The position numbers and the translations under genes were made by a program. Source: Hyphomicrobiales bacterium (lineage in GTDB: Bacteria > Pseudomonadota > Alphaproteobacteria > Rhizobiales > JALURZ01). From it: a stretch of DNA of 35,021 nt. Below the pieces are notes generated by a model. That model was given only the letters and a program-made list of their open reading frames with translations, had not been told where the DNA came from and made no database searches. This document shows positions 15,313 to 24,465 of the stretch, piece by piece. How positions within the stretch are numbered: the first letter of the stretch is position 1; each line of letters starts with the position of its first letter. The DNA is taken from contig JALURZ010000070.1 in NCBI GenBank assembly GCA_027058735.1, positions 1-35,021 on the forward strand. Direction: 5' to 3'.

Positions 15313-16164
15313 ATGCAATCGACGAAAAAAGCCACCCTGTGGATGGCGGCATGGCTTGCCTGCATGGTGGCGATGGCCATCGCCGGGCGAGAGCTGACCA
15401 AAGACCTGCCGGTGTTTGTGCTCATGCTGCTGCGCTCGGTGATCGGGCTGGCGGTCATCGCGCCGTTCGTGCTGAAAAACCGGGCCGCGCGCACGCGCCG
15501 GCCGTGGCTGCACCTGTGGCGCAATCTGGTGCATTACACCGCGCAATATGCCTGGTTCTTCGCCATCACCCTGATCCCGCTTGCGCAGGTTGTCGCCATT
15601 GAATTCACCCTGCCGATCTGGACCGCCATTCTGGCCGCGCTGTTTCTCGGCGAACGGCTGGGCGGCTACCGCATCGCGGCGGTCGCACTCGGGTTCGCCG
15701 GAGTGCTGATCATTGTCAGACCCGGCATTTCGGCGATTGAACTCGGCCAGATGGCCGCGCTCTATGCGGCTGTCGGATTTGCCGTGTCCCTGACCATGAC
15801 AAAATCACTGACGAAAGACGACAGCGCCCTCACCATTATCTTTTTCATGCTGGGGATTCAGACGCTGATCGGGCTCTTGCCGGCACTTCATGTGTGGACC
15901 TGGCCGCCGCTTGCGGCCTGGCCCTGGGTGGCGGTGGCGGGGTTAGCCGGCACGGTTTCCCACTATGCCCTGGCGCGCGCCATGGCCCATGCCGACGCCA
16001 CCCTCGTCGTGCCCATGGATTTTCTGCGCGTGCCCTTGACGGCGCTTGCCGGCTATCTGCTCTATGCGGAGAAAGTGGACCTCTTCCTGGTCGCCGGGAC
16101 CGCGTTGATCCTGAGCGGAAATCTGGCCAATCTGAAACGCGACACGGCGCGCACCGGCGTGTGA
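15313..16164 (+). CDS. EamA/DMT-family transporter
   Basis: 283 aa; KKATLWMAAWLACMVAMAIAGRELTKDLPVFVLMLLRSVIG; VVAIEFTLPIWTAILAALFLGERLGGYR. Confidence 0.88.
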   Translation: MQSTKKATLWMAAWLACMVAMAIAGRELTKDLPVFVLMLLRSVIGLAVIAPFVLKNRAARTRRPWLHLWRNLVHYTAQYAWFFAITLIPLAQVVAIEFTLPIWTAILAALFLGERLGGYRIAAVALGFAGVLIIVRPGISAIELGQMAALYAAVGFAVSLTMTKSLTKDDSALTIIFFMLGIQTLIGLLPALHVWTWPPLAAWPWVAVAGLAGTVSHYALARAMAHADATLVVPMDFLRVPLTALAGYLLYAEKVDLFLVAGTALILSGNLANLKRDTARTGV

Positions 16165-16244
16165 GTGCGGCGGGCGATGCGCAATGGACACGCACGGTGG
16201 CACCCGGGTAGCATTTGCTGTTTCAATCGGGAGGGCACGAACTG

Positions 16245-17732
16245 ATGGCCAAGCTGCAAACCTTCGAAAATCTGGTTGACGGCAAGCGGGTCAAGGCCGA
16301 GGACGGGGGAACGTTCGAGAGCTTCGATCCCTTCACGGGCAGGCCCTGGGCGCTGATCCCGCGTTCCACGCCGCGCGATGTGGATGTGGCCGTCACCGCC
16401 GCCCATCGCGCCTTCACAAACAGCGACTGGCCAGCCCTGAGCGCCTCCGCCCGCGGCCGGCTGCTGGTGCGCTTCGCCGATCTGGTGGCGCAGAACGCGG
16501 ATCGTCTCGCCGCCCTTGAAACCCGCGACAACGGCAAGCTGATCGCCGAAATGTTGGGGCAGCTCAACTATCTGCCGGAATGGTACCGCTATTTCGGCGG
16601 GCTGGCCGACAAGATCGAAGGCGCGGTCCTGCCCATGGACAAGCCGGGCATGTTCGCCTTCACCCGCCATGAGCCGCTCGGCGTCATCGCCGCCATCACC
16701 GCGTGGAATTCGCCGTTGCTGCTGATGAGCTGGAAACTGGCGCCGGCCCTTGCGGCGGGCAATACGGTGGTCGTGAAACCGTCGGAATTCGCGTCCGCCT
16801 CGACCCTCGCCTTCGTGGCGCTGTTCGAGGAAGCCGGATTTCCGCCCGGCGTGGTCAACACGCTCACCGGGTTCGGCGCCGAAATCGGGCCCGCGCTGAC
16901 GGCCCACCCGCTGGTCGCCAAGGTGGCGTTTACCGGCGGCGACGGCACCGGCCAGAGGGTTTATGAATCCGCTGCCGCCGGTCTCAAACGGGTCAGTCTG
17001 GAACTGGGCGGCAAGTCGCCCAATATCATTTTCGCGGATGCGGATCTGGACAATGCGGTGAACGGCGCGATCTCGGGCATCTTCGCAGCCTCCGGCCAGA
17101 CCTGCATGGCCGGCTCGCGGCTGCTGGTGGACAGGTCCATCCATGATGAGGTGATCGAGCGGATCACCGCCATTGCCGGTTCGGCGCGCATGGGCGACCC
17201 GGCTGATATGGACACCCAGGTAGGGCCGATCACCACCCTGCCCCAGCACGAGCGGGTGCTGGAGATGATCGACGCAGGCAGGAAGGACGGTGCGAAAATC
17301 GCGCTCGGCGGCGGCAGGCCCGCGGCGCGGCATCTGAAGGATGGCTGGTTCGTGGAGCCGACCATCTTCACCGGCGTCAACAACCGGATGCGTATCGCGC
17401 GCGAGGAGATATTCGGCCCCGTTCTCTCCATCATTCCGTTCGAGAACGAAGATGACGCCGTCGCCATCGCCAACGATACGGTCTACGGGCTGGCTTCCGC
17501 CGTGTGGACCCGCGATATGGGCCGCGCCATGCGCATGTCGGAGCGGTTGCAGGCCGGGACCGTGTGGATCAACGCCTATCGGGTGGTCAGTTACATGGCG
17601 CCTTTCGGCGGCTACAAACGCAGCGGCATCGGGCGCGAAAACGGCCAGGCGATGATTATGGACTACCTCCAGACCAAGACCGTTTGGATGGACACCACCG
17701 GCACCACCGCCAATCCGTTTGTATTGCGCTAG
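16245..17732 (+). CDS. Aldehyde dehydrogenase family protein
   Basis: From ATG 16245: MAKLQTFENLVDGKRV; VSLELGGKSPNIIFADADLDNAVNGAISGIFAASGQTCMAGSRLLVD with catalytic Glu and Cys; EEIFGPVLSIIPF. Confidence 0.95.
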   Translation: MAKLQTFENLVDGKRVKAEDGGTFESFDPFTGRPWALIPRSTPRDVDVAVTAAHRAFTNSDWPALSASARGRLLVRFADLVAQNADRLAALETRDNGKLIAEMLGQLNYLPEWYRYFGGLADKIEGAVLPMDKPGMFAFTRHEPLGVIAAITAWNSPLLLMSWKLAPALAAGNTVVVKPSEFASASTLAFVALFEEAGFPPGVVNTLTGFGAEIGPALTAHPLVAKVAFTGGDGTGQRVYESAAAGLKRVSLELGGKSPNIIFADADLDNAVNGAISGIFAASGQTCMAGSRLLVDRSIHDEVIERITAIAGSARMGDPADMDTQVGPITTLPQHERVLEMIDAGRKDGAKIALGGGRPAARHLKDGWFVEPTIFTGVNNRMRIAREEIFGPVLSIIPFENEDDAVAIANDTVYGLASAVWTRDMGRAMRMSERLQAGTVWINAYRVVSYMAPFGGYKRSGIGRENGQAMIMDYLQTKTVWMDTTGTTANPFVLR

Positions 17733-17739
17733 CGCTCCG

Positions 17740-18474
17740 TCAGGGCGACGCGGCGAGGCCCGATATCATGGTTTCGCGCGACAGCGGTCTGTCCAGTCCG
17801 CGCGGCCCCCACACATGGCGCTGCAGAAAAAACCCGGTCAGCGCGAAGCCCGCAACGATCTGCTCGCCATCGGGCGCGGCGGCGTCCTGCCCGTTCGCCG
17901 CCAGCAGAAAGGCGGGAAGCGCCAGCAGCCTGTCCTTGTAGGGTTCGCCGGCGCTGGCGCTCACCGCCCTGGCTGATTTCGGCGACACATAGATCAGTTC
18001 ATCCTTGCGCCCGGTGGCCGCGCATTCGCCAAGATCGAGACCGAACCCGAGATCGTCCAGCAGGCCCAGTTCCCAGCGCGCCATCATGGCCGGCCACAGG
18101 TCGCCGGCCTCCAGCGCTTCAAGCACCATCACGAACACATCGTAAAGCCGGGGATGAGCCTCCCGTTCGGGCAGCAATGCGGCCAGTTGGCACAGTGAAT
18201 TAAGAGCGGCCAGCTTCGCGCGCTGCGACATCAAGGAGGCGGCGCGCAGATGTTCGGGCTCTATGGTGAAATGGCCCAGATGCTCCGAAAGCCGGGCGCG
18301 CCAGAGCGCCTGGACGCCATTGCCGGGCTGGAGCACCGCGCGCAGCCGCCGCGAGCGCCCGCCGCGCACAAGACCCAGATGGCGGCCGTGCCGGCGCGTG
18401 AAAATATCGACGATCGCACTGGTCTCGCCATGCCGCCGCACGCTGAGGACGGTTCCGTTTTCCCGCCATTCCAT
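17740..18474 (-). CDS. recO: DNA repair protein RecO
   Basis: From ATG 18474: MEWRENGTVLSVRRHGETSAIVDIFTRRHGRHLGLVRGGRSRRLRAVLQPGNGVQALWRARLSEHLGHF. Confidence 0.93.
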   Translation of the reverse strand: MEWRENGTVLSVRRHGETSAIVDIFTRRHGRHLGLVRGGRSRRLRAVLQPGNGVQALWRARLSEHLGHFTIEPEHLRAASLMSQRAKLAALNSLCQLAALLPEREAHPRLYDVFVMVLEALEAGDLWPAMMARWELGLLDDLGFGLDLGECAATGRKDELIYVSPKSARAVSASAGEPYKDRLLALPAFLLAANGQDAAAPDGEQIVAGFALTGFFLQRHVWGPRGLDRPLSRETMISGLAASP

Positions 18475-18539
18475 AAGATCAACAGCAATGCCCCATCGAT
18501 CCCAATTCGTCAAATGGCCCGTAACGGCGGGAATGCCGG

Positions 18540-19820
18540 TCAGTGATGCTGCCTGCCGGCCGGCGCCGCGGCGGTGCGCGCCGCGCCGGCCCGTCTCTTG
18601 AGCGGCAGCGCGGATGGATCGTCGCGCAACGCAAACAATTCCATTTTCTGGCTGACCCCCTCCAGACGGTGCAGCCCGGCCGATACCCACAGTTCCGGCT
18701 CCAGATCGGCAATTTCCTTGGTCGCCAGCGCGTTGGGCTCGACGGATTTGGTCAGTTTCTCGATGCGCGCGACTTCATTGACCGTCGGCCCGATTACCGA
18801 GAAGGACAGCCGGTGCGGCACGCCGATATTCCCGAACATGACGGTCCCGGTATTCAGCCCGATGCCAAACCGGATATCGGGAAGTCCGGCTTTTTTCCGC
18901 CGCGCGTTGGTGGCTTCCACGGCCTTCTGGGAATTTCGCATGGCCAGCGCGGCCGCACGCGCGGCAGCTGGAAGATCATCCTTCCCCTGATAGGGAAAAA
19001 TGGCGAGCACGGCGTCGCCGACAAAATCGAGCACATCGCCGCCGGCCTCGATTATGGGCGTCGCGGAACATTCGAAATAGCAATTGAGCAGGCCGATGAA
19101 CTCCTCGCTGCTCATGGTATCGGCCAGCGCGGTAGACCGGCGCAGATCGCTGTACCACACGATCGCCTTTGTCGCATGGCCGTCGCCACGGCGGATCTCC
19201 CCGCGCAGGACCCGGTCGCCGGCCTGCCTGCCCAGATAGGTCTCGGTGATGTTGCGGGCGATACGCGCCTGGATCGCCGTCTTGCACGCCACCGCGAACC
19301 GGCGCTGGATGCGCTTCAGCGTCGCGATATCGTTGTCGCTGAACCCGCCCGCGCGGTCGGGCGACCATGTCACGACGACGCCCGGCGCCGACTTTGCATC
19401 GCCGCCCACCACACCGGGAAAAACCGTCTTGATCATGAGATAGTCGGTCAGGCCCTGCTCGGCCAGTTCTTCCAGAAGAGTGAAATCGACAACCTTGTCC
19501 GGCCCATCGAGGCGGCGTCTGAGAACGGTTACTTTGTGATCGGCCAGATATTTCACAGGACTGCGCAGCCATTCATCGGACTCGATATCCTGGTGCGCGA
19601 ATTGCGACAGGGTCGTTTTCTCGCCCCGCTTCCAGAGAACGGTTTCGGCCTGAAACAGGGGATGCAGCGTCGGCCAGATCAATCTGGCCCGGGCAATCGG
19701 CACGCCGACCGCGTGAAGCCGGTGGCAGACCCCTTCGAACATTTCAGCGATATCCGGCTCACTCAGGGCCTGATCGACCAGCCATTCCGCTATTTCCGAT
19801 ACAAGCGCTGTGTCAGCCAT
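18540..19820 (-). CDS. Class III adenylate/guanylate cyclase family protein
   Basis: 426 aa; IVWYSDLRRSTALADTMSSEEFIGLLNCYFECSATPIIEAGGDVLDFVGDAVLAIFP and GNIGVPHRLSFSVIGPTVNEVARIEKLTK. Confidence 0.92.
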   Translation of the reverse strand: MADTALVSEIAEWLVDQALSEPDIAEMFEGVCHRLHAVGVPIARARLIWPTLHPLFQAETVLWKRGEKTTLSQFAHQDIESDEWLRSPVKYLADHKVTVLRRRLDGPDKVVDFTLLEELAEQGLTDYLMIKTVFPGVVGGDAKSAPGVVVTWSPDRAGGFSDNDIATLKRIQRRFAVACKTAIQARIARNITETYLGRQAGDRVLRGEIRRGDGHATKAIVWYSDLRRSTALADTMSSEEFIGLLNCYFECSATPIIEAGGDVLDFVGDAVLAIFPYQGKDDLPAAARAAALAMRNSQKAVEATNARRKKAGLPDIRFGIGLNTGTVMFGNIGVPHRLSFSVIGPTVNEVARIEKLTKSVEPNALATKEIADLEPELWVSAGLHRLEGVSQKMELFALRDDPSALPLKRRAGAARTAAAPAGRQHH

Positions 19821-20062
19821 GCCGGGGATTGTCCTGATTGTGCCGCTGGCGCGTATCCGTCAATCGTCGCGCGCAAGCCTCACAGATAATGCCGAATGCC
19901 GCAAGGTCAAGTTATGCCCCCACCGGCGTACCGCTCATCGGCGTCGCCGGCGGTCCCGAGATGAAGGTCTTCGCGCCCGGCGAAACGATATTGCCGCGCC
20001 GTTCAGGCACAATCGCGGAAATGGCGGCAAGCCCGGCCAGCCTCTTGAAGGATTTTCCATGC

Positions 20063-20986
20063 TCAGGCTTTCGGATAGTCCAGCCCCATGGCGCGAAAGC
20101 GTTCGGGATCATCCCCCCACCCGCGCCTTACCTTGACAAACAAGAACAGATGCACCGCAGCGCCGATGGCGGTGGAAATTTCCGCGCGCGCCTGCGCCCC
20201 TATCGCCTTGATGGTCTGCCCGTTCCTGCCGATGACGATTTTTTTCTGGCTGTCGCGCTCAACGAAAATAACCTGCTCGATGCGCACCGACCCGTCCTTT
20301 CTGCGCGTCCAGCTTTCGGTTTCCACCGTCGAGGCATAGGGCAGTTCCTCGTGCAGGCGCAGATAGAGCTTTTCGCGCGTGATTTCAGACGCCATCTGGC
20401 GCATCGGAATATCGGCGATCTGATCTTCGGGATAGAGCCACGGACCCCGTGGCACGGCCCTGGCGAAGGTCTGTTTCAGGTCCGCGACCCCGTCCCCGCT
20501 CAGGGCCGACACCATGAAGGTCCGCGTGAAACCGGCCCGTTCGTTCAACGCCGCCGATATCTCCAGCAGCGCGGTGCGCGACACCAGATCGATCTTGTTG
20601 ATCACCAGTACAGGCTTGCGCGCAAGGCCCTCAATCCGGGAAAGCAGGGCCAGGCTTTCCGGCTTCTCCCACTGGCGCGCATCCACCAGCACCGCGACCG
20701 CGTCGGCATCCGCCGCACCGCTCCAGGCCGCCTCCACCATGGCTTCGTCGAGCCGGCGTCTGGGCACAAAAATTCCCGGCGTATCGACAAAGATGATCTG
20801 GCTTTGCCCCTCAAGGGCCACCGCACGGATGCGAAAGCGCGTCGTCTGCACCTTGTGTGTCACGGCCGCCACCTTGGCGCCCACCAGCGTGTTGAGCAGC
20901 GTGGACTTGCCGGCATTGGGCGCGCCGATCAGCGCGACAAAGCCGCAGCGCCGTTCGCCGGGGCCGGCCTGGTCCCTCGTGCTCAT
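20063..20986 (-). CDS. era: GTPase Era
   Basis: ALIGAPNAGKSTLLNTLVGAKVAAVTHKVQTTRFRIRAV, DTPGIF, NKIDLV, KH-domain IGRNGQTIKAIGAQARAEI. Confidence 0.97.
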   Translation of the reverse strand: MSTRDQAGPGERRCGFVALIGAPNAGKSTLLNTLVGAKVAAVTHKVQTTRFRIRAVALEGQSQIIFVDTPGIFVPRRRLDEAMVEAAWSGAADADAVAVLVDARQWEKPESLALLSRIEGLARKPVLVINKIDLVSRTALLEISAALNERAGFTRTFMVSALSGDGVADLKQTFARAVPRGPWLYPEDQIADIPMRQMASEITREKLYLRLHEELPYASTVETESWTRRKDGSVRIEQVIFVERDSQKKIVIGRNGQTIKAIGAQARAEISTAIGAAVHLFLFVKVRRGWGDDPERFRAMGLDYPKA

Positions 20987-21690
20987 TTGCGTTCCCGCGC
21001 AGGGTCGTTGCGCTTCAAGAACCTTTTCGCCGCAACCTGTTCGGCCGCCTGTTTGGAAGTCCCCTCCCCGCGCACCGCGTCATATCCCTCGATTTCGACA
21101 GAGATGGTGAACACCGGCGCATGTTCCGGGCCCGAGCGCGCCGTGACACGGTAGGAAGGGCGCGCCAGCCGGCGCGACTGCGCCCATTCCTGCAACGCGG
21201 TCTTGGCGTCCCGGGGCACCGATTTCACCGACCGCAGATGCGGCCGCCAGAAGCGCTCGATGAAGCGCCGCGCCGCCGCCAGCCCGCCATCGAGATAGAT
21301 GGCCGCGATCAGGGCTTCGCAGGCATTGCCCAGAACCGCCATTTTCCCGCGCCCCCCCGCCCTGTCCTCGCCCTCGCCGAGAAACAGGTATTTGCCAAGA
21401 TTGATTTCGCGCGCGACCCTGGCGCAGGTCTCCTTGCGCACAAGGGCGTTGAAGCGGCGAGCAAGATCACCCTCATCGCTTTGCGGATAGGCGGCAAACA
21501 GCAGTTCCGATATCACCAGCCCCAGAACCCGGTCGCCCAGAAACTCGAGACGCTCATTGTTGGCCATGGGGCCTGTGCCGGCGCGCGCATCGAAGCTCGC
21601 ATGGACAAGGGCGGTGCGCAGAAGAGTATCATCGGAAAAGTCATGGCCGATGAGCGCCATCAGCTCCTCGCGATTGCCCGGCGCGCCCAC
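20983..21690 (-). CDS. rnc: Ribonuclease III
   Basis: NNERLEFLGDRVLGLVISELLF, GNACEALIAAIYLDGG, C-terminal dsRBD TSKQAAEQVAAKRFL; overlaps era start (ATGA). Confidence 0.97.
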   Translation of the reverse strand: MGAPGNREELMALIGHDFSDDTLLRTALVHASFDARAGTGPMANNERLEFLGDRVLGLVISELLFAAYPQSDEGDLARRFNALVRKETCARVAREINLGKYLFLGEGEDRAGGRGKMAVLGNACEALIAAIYLDGGLAAARRFIERFWRPHLRSVKSVPRDAKTALQEWAQSRRLARPSYRVTARSGPEHAPVFTISVEIEGYDAVRGEGTSKQAAEQVAAKRFLKRNDPARERK

Positions 21691-21696
21691 AGGCCC

Positions 21697-22467
21697 TCAC
21701 TTGACGGTGGTGAAGAAACGGCTCCAGCGGATTTCGGAGGGCCAGCGCCAGAATTCCCAGAACCGCGCACCGCCGCCGACGGAAAAGAAGATTATTTCCG
21801 CGCGTCCCACGAAGTTCTCAAAAGGAACAAACCCCACCTCGCTCAGGAACCGGCTGTCGGTCGAATTGTCGCGATTGTCACCCATCATGAAATAATGTCC
21901 GGCGGGCACCCGGTATTCGCGCGTGTTGTCGGCATAGCCCTGCCGGGTCAGGTCGAGTGTGGTATATTCGACGCCTTCGGGCAGACGCTCCCGGAAACGG
22001 GCGACGCGGCGCGTGTTGACAGGGCCGATCCGTTCGACAAAATCGTCCACCCGTTTGCGCGGCACGGGCTGCGAATTGATATACAGCACCCCGTCCCTCA
22101 TTTGAATGACATCGCCCGGCAGGCCGATGACGCGCTTGATGTAGTCGGTCGCGTTGTCACGGGGAAGTTTGAAAACCGCGACATCGCCTCGCTCGGGCTT
22201 GCTCGCCCAAATCCGTCCCGAAAACAGCGACAGGCCGAAAGGCAGGGAATATTTCGAGTATCCGTAGCTGAATTTTGAAACGAACAGATAGTCGCCAACC
22301 AGCAGCGTCGATTTCATCGAGCCGGAGGGTATGTTGAACGGCTGATACAGGAATGTTCGCACGATCATCGCCAGGATCAAGGCATGAATGATGACGCGGA
22401 CAAACTCACCGAAACCGCCCTCGCCAGATTTGCTTTTCTGTTTCGAATCTTCACTGGCTTCGGTCAT
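21697..22467 (-). CDS. lepB: Signal peptidase I
   Basis: From ATG 22467: MTEASEDSKQ...; FNIPSGSMKSTLLVGDYLFVSKFSYGYSKYSLPF; KRVIGLPGDVIQMRDG; YFMMGDNRDNSTDSR. Confidence 0.96.
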   Translation of the reverse strand: MTEASEDSKQKSKSGEGGFGEFVRVIIHALILAMIVRTFLYQPFNIPSGSMKSTLLVGDYLFVSKFSYGYSKYSLPFGLSLFSGRIWASKPERGDVAVFKLPRDNATDYIKRVIGLPGDVIQMRDGVLYINSQPVPRKRVDDFVERIGPVNTRRVARFRERLPEGVEYTTLDLTRQGYADNTREYRVPAGHYFMMGDNRDNSTDSRFLSEVGFVPFENFVGRAEIIFFSVGGGARFWEFWRWPSEIRWSRFFTTVK

Positions 22468-22594
22468 GGCACTGAATCGAGCCTCTTTGTGGGGCGGGGA
22501 TATGGGCGACGCGATCTCACAGGCGGACATATAGCGTCTGCATGACGCCGTTGCAAACGGTGCCGGGCCCGCGGCCTTTGGCGCGATCGCTTGT

Positions 22595-22990
22595 TCAGTT
22601 CACGCGCGCGATAATGACAAAGGCCTGCGCGAGGGGATAGTCGTCCGTGATGGTAAGGTGTATGTCGGCGCGCGCGTGCGGGCCCGCAAGCTGCTCCAGG
22701 CGCTTCAGCGCGCCACCGGTCAGTTTCAGCGTCGGCCTGCCCGAAGGCAGATTGACCACCCCCATGTCACGCCAGTAAACGCCCTGGCGCAGACCGGTCC
22801 CCAGCGCCTTGGAGCAGGCCTCCTTCGCCGCGAAGCGCTTTGCGTATGAGGCCGCCCGGGCGGCGCGGCGGTCGGACCTGGCCCGTTCGGTTTCGGTAAA
22901 AACCCGATGGGTAAAACGCTCCCCAAACCGCTCCAGCGTATGCTCGACACGGCGGATATCGATCAGATCGCTGCCAATCCCGATAATTAT
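22595..22990 (-). CDS. acpS: Holo-[acyl-carrier-protein] synthase, apparently starting at an ATA codon
   Basis: (I/M)[39 protein letters not shown]...[31 protein letters not shown]. Codons at the expected N-terminus are ATA ATT ATC GGG; no ATG/GTG/TTG there. GGAGG lies 7 nt upstream of the ATA. Confidence 0.93.
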   Translation of the reverse strand: MIIGIGSDLIDIRRVEHTLERFGERFTHRVFTETERARSDRRAARAASYAKRFAAKEACSKALGTGLRQGVYWRDMGVVNLPSGRPTLKLTGGALKRLEQLAGPHARADIHLTITDDYPLAQAFVIIARVN

Positions 22991-23745
22991 GCCCGTGCCT
23001 CCGCCATCAACGCGCGCATCCGTCCGATACTTTCCGCCAGACCGCAGAATATGGCCTCGCCAATCAGGAAATGTCCAATATTGAGTTCGACGATATCGCC
23101 GATCGCGGCCACCGGGCCGACGGTCGCAAAACTCAGACCATGGCCGGCGTGCACTTCCAGGCCAAGTCCCGCCGCGCCTGCGGCCGATTGGCGAATGCGT
23201 TCGAGTTCGCGCGCGGCACCCGCCGCGCCGCCCTCGCCAAACGCATCGCAATAGGTGCCGGTGTGAAATTCAACGATGTCGGCGCCAACGCCCCGCGCGG
23301 CCGCGATCTGGTTCTCGTCGGGATCGATAAACAGCGAAATCCGGATGCCGGCCTCGCGCAGCGCCGCAACAAACGGGGCCAGCAGGTCCATGCCGCCGGC
23401 CACATCGAGGCCGCCTTCGGTGGTCAGTTCCTCGCGCCGCTCGGGCACCAGGCAGCACGCGTTGGGCCGGTGGCGCAGCGCGATATCGAGCATTTCGGGG
23501 GTCGCGGCCATTTCCAGATTGAGCGGCAGGGCGATCTCGCGGCGCAGGGCCGAAATATCGTCATCGCCAATGTGACGGCGGTCCTCGCGCAGATGCGCCG
23601 TAATGCCGTCCGCGCCGGCTTCTTCGGCGTGTTTGGCGGCGCGCAGCGGCTCTGGATGCGTCCCCCCCCGCGCGTTGCGGATCGTTGCAACGTGATCGAT
23701 GTTGACGCCAAGCCTCAGGGTACCCGGCCTTGCTTTCCCGGTCAT
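22987..23745 (-). CDS. pdxJ: Pyridoxine 5'-phosphate synthase
   Basis: From ATG 23745: [61 protein letters not shown]. Confidence 0.97.
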   Translation of the reverse strand: MTGKARPGTLRLGVNIDHVATIRNARGGTHPEPLRAAKHAEEAGADGITAHLREDRRHIGDDDISALRREIALPLNLEMAATPEMLDIALRHRPNACCLVPERREELTTEGGLDVAGGMDLLAPFVAALREAGIRISLFIDPDENQIAAARGVGADIVEFHTGTYCDAFGEGGAAGAARELERIRQSAAGAAGLGLEVHAGHGLSFATVGPVAAIGDIVELNIGHFLIGEAIFCGLAESIGRMRALMAEARA

Positions 23746-24410
23746 GTTTCCTTGCCTGCGACCGGGCGCCGGTCCGCGCCCTTGGCGACCGGCGGATTCG
23801 GCGCGGGCGCAACGGGTCCCGCCCTTCGCCTGCCGCGCTCCTGGCAGCGGGCAAGGGTCCTGCGCCGCTTGGCCTGATAGGCTTGAACGGCCCACCGGAC
23901 CGGAAAATAGCAGATTGTCGCGCCCAGGATACCGAGGGGAATTCCGCCCACCAGCATGGGCATGAAGACCGGCAGAACGCGATCTGAAAATTCCGTCCAC
24001 ACCGCGACCGGGTTCGTCATCATCGCGAACAGGGAAAGCGTTGGCATGTCGATTTCGCCCGGCGCCGGCCCTTCGCCGCCAAGTATGAACTTGCCGAGCG
24101 AATAGGCTCCATACCAGATGAACGGAAAGGAAACCGGATTGCCGACAAATGTTCCAAACGCGGAGGCAAGCAGATGCCCCCGGGTCAACATCGCGCCCAG
24201 AAAGCCGATTACGAAATGAAACCCCATCAGCGGTGTGAACGAGGCAAACGCCCCGCAGGCGAATCCCATCGCCACCTCATGGGGCGTTCCCGACATGCGC
24301 TTGACCCGCTGCCAGGCATAGCCGATCGTCCGCCTCCAGCCGGAGCGCGGCCACAACAAGGTCCGCAATTTCTCGGAAAAGCTGGGCTTTTCTCGTCTCT
24401 TGAACAACAT
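23742..24410 (-). CDS. DUF2062 domain-containing membrane protein
   Basis: 222 aa; [60 protein letters not shown]; overlaps pdxJ start by 4 nt. Confidence 0.9.
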   Translation of the reverse strand: MLFKRREKPSFSEKLRTLLWPRSGWRRTIGYAWQRVKRMSGTPHEVAMGFACGAFASFTPLMGFHFVIGFLGAMLTRGHLLASAFGTFVGNPVSFPFIWYGAYSLGKFILGGEGPAPGEIDMPTLSLFAMMTNPVAVWTEFSDRVLPVFMPMLVGGIPLGILGATICYFPVRWAVQAYQAKRRRTLARCQERGRRRAGPVAPAPNPPVAKGADRRPVAGKET

Positions 24411-24465
24411 AACACGTCTGCTTCTTGCACTTCTGATCGGCCGGAAAACCGGTGTTCCGGGCCGA

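Noticed and set aside
11432-16164. Two EamA transporters on either side of parC considered as a duplicated cassette
   Set aside because: Sequences look clearly diverged, and EamA genes are abundant in such genomes; no flanking repeats.
18543-19889. 448-aa plus-strand ORF opposite the cyclase
   Set aside because: Antisense shadow ORF.
19912-20112. Minus-strand ORF ending ...GNIVSPGAKTFISGPPATPMSGTPVGA, faintly PAAR-like
   Set aside because: Only 66 aa, overlaps the era end, and similarity to PAAR is too weak to support by eye.
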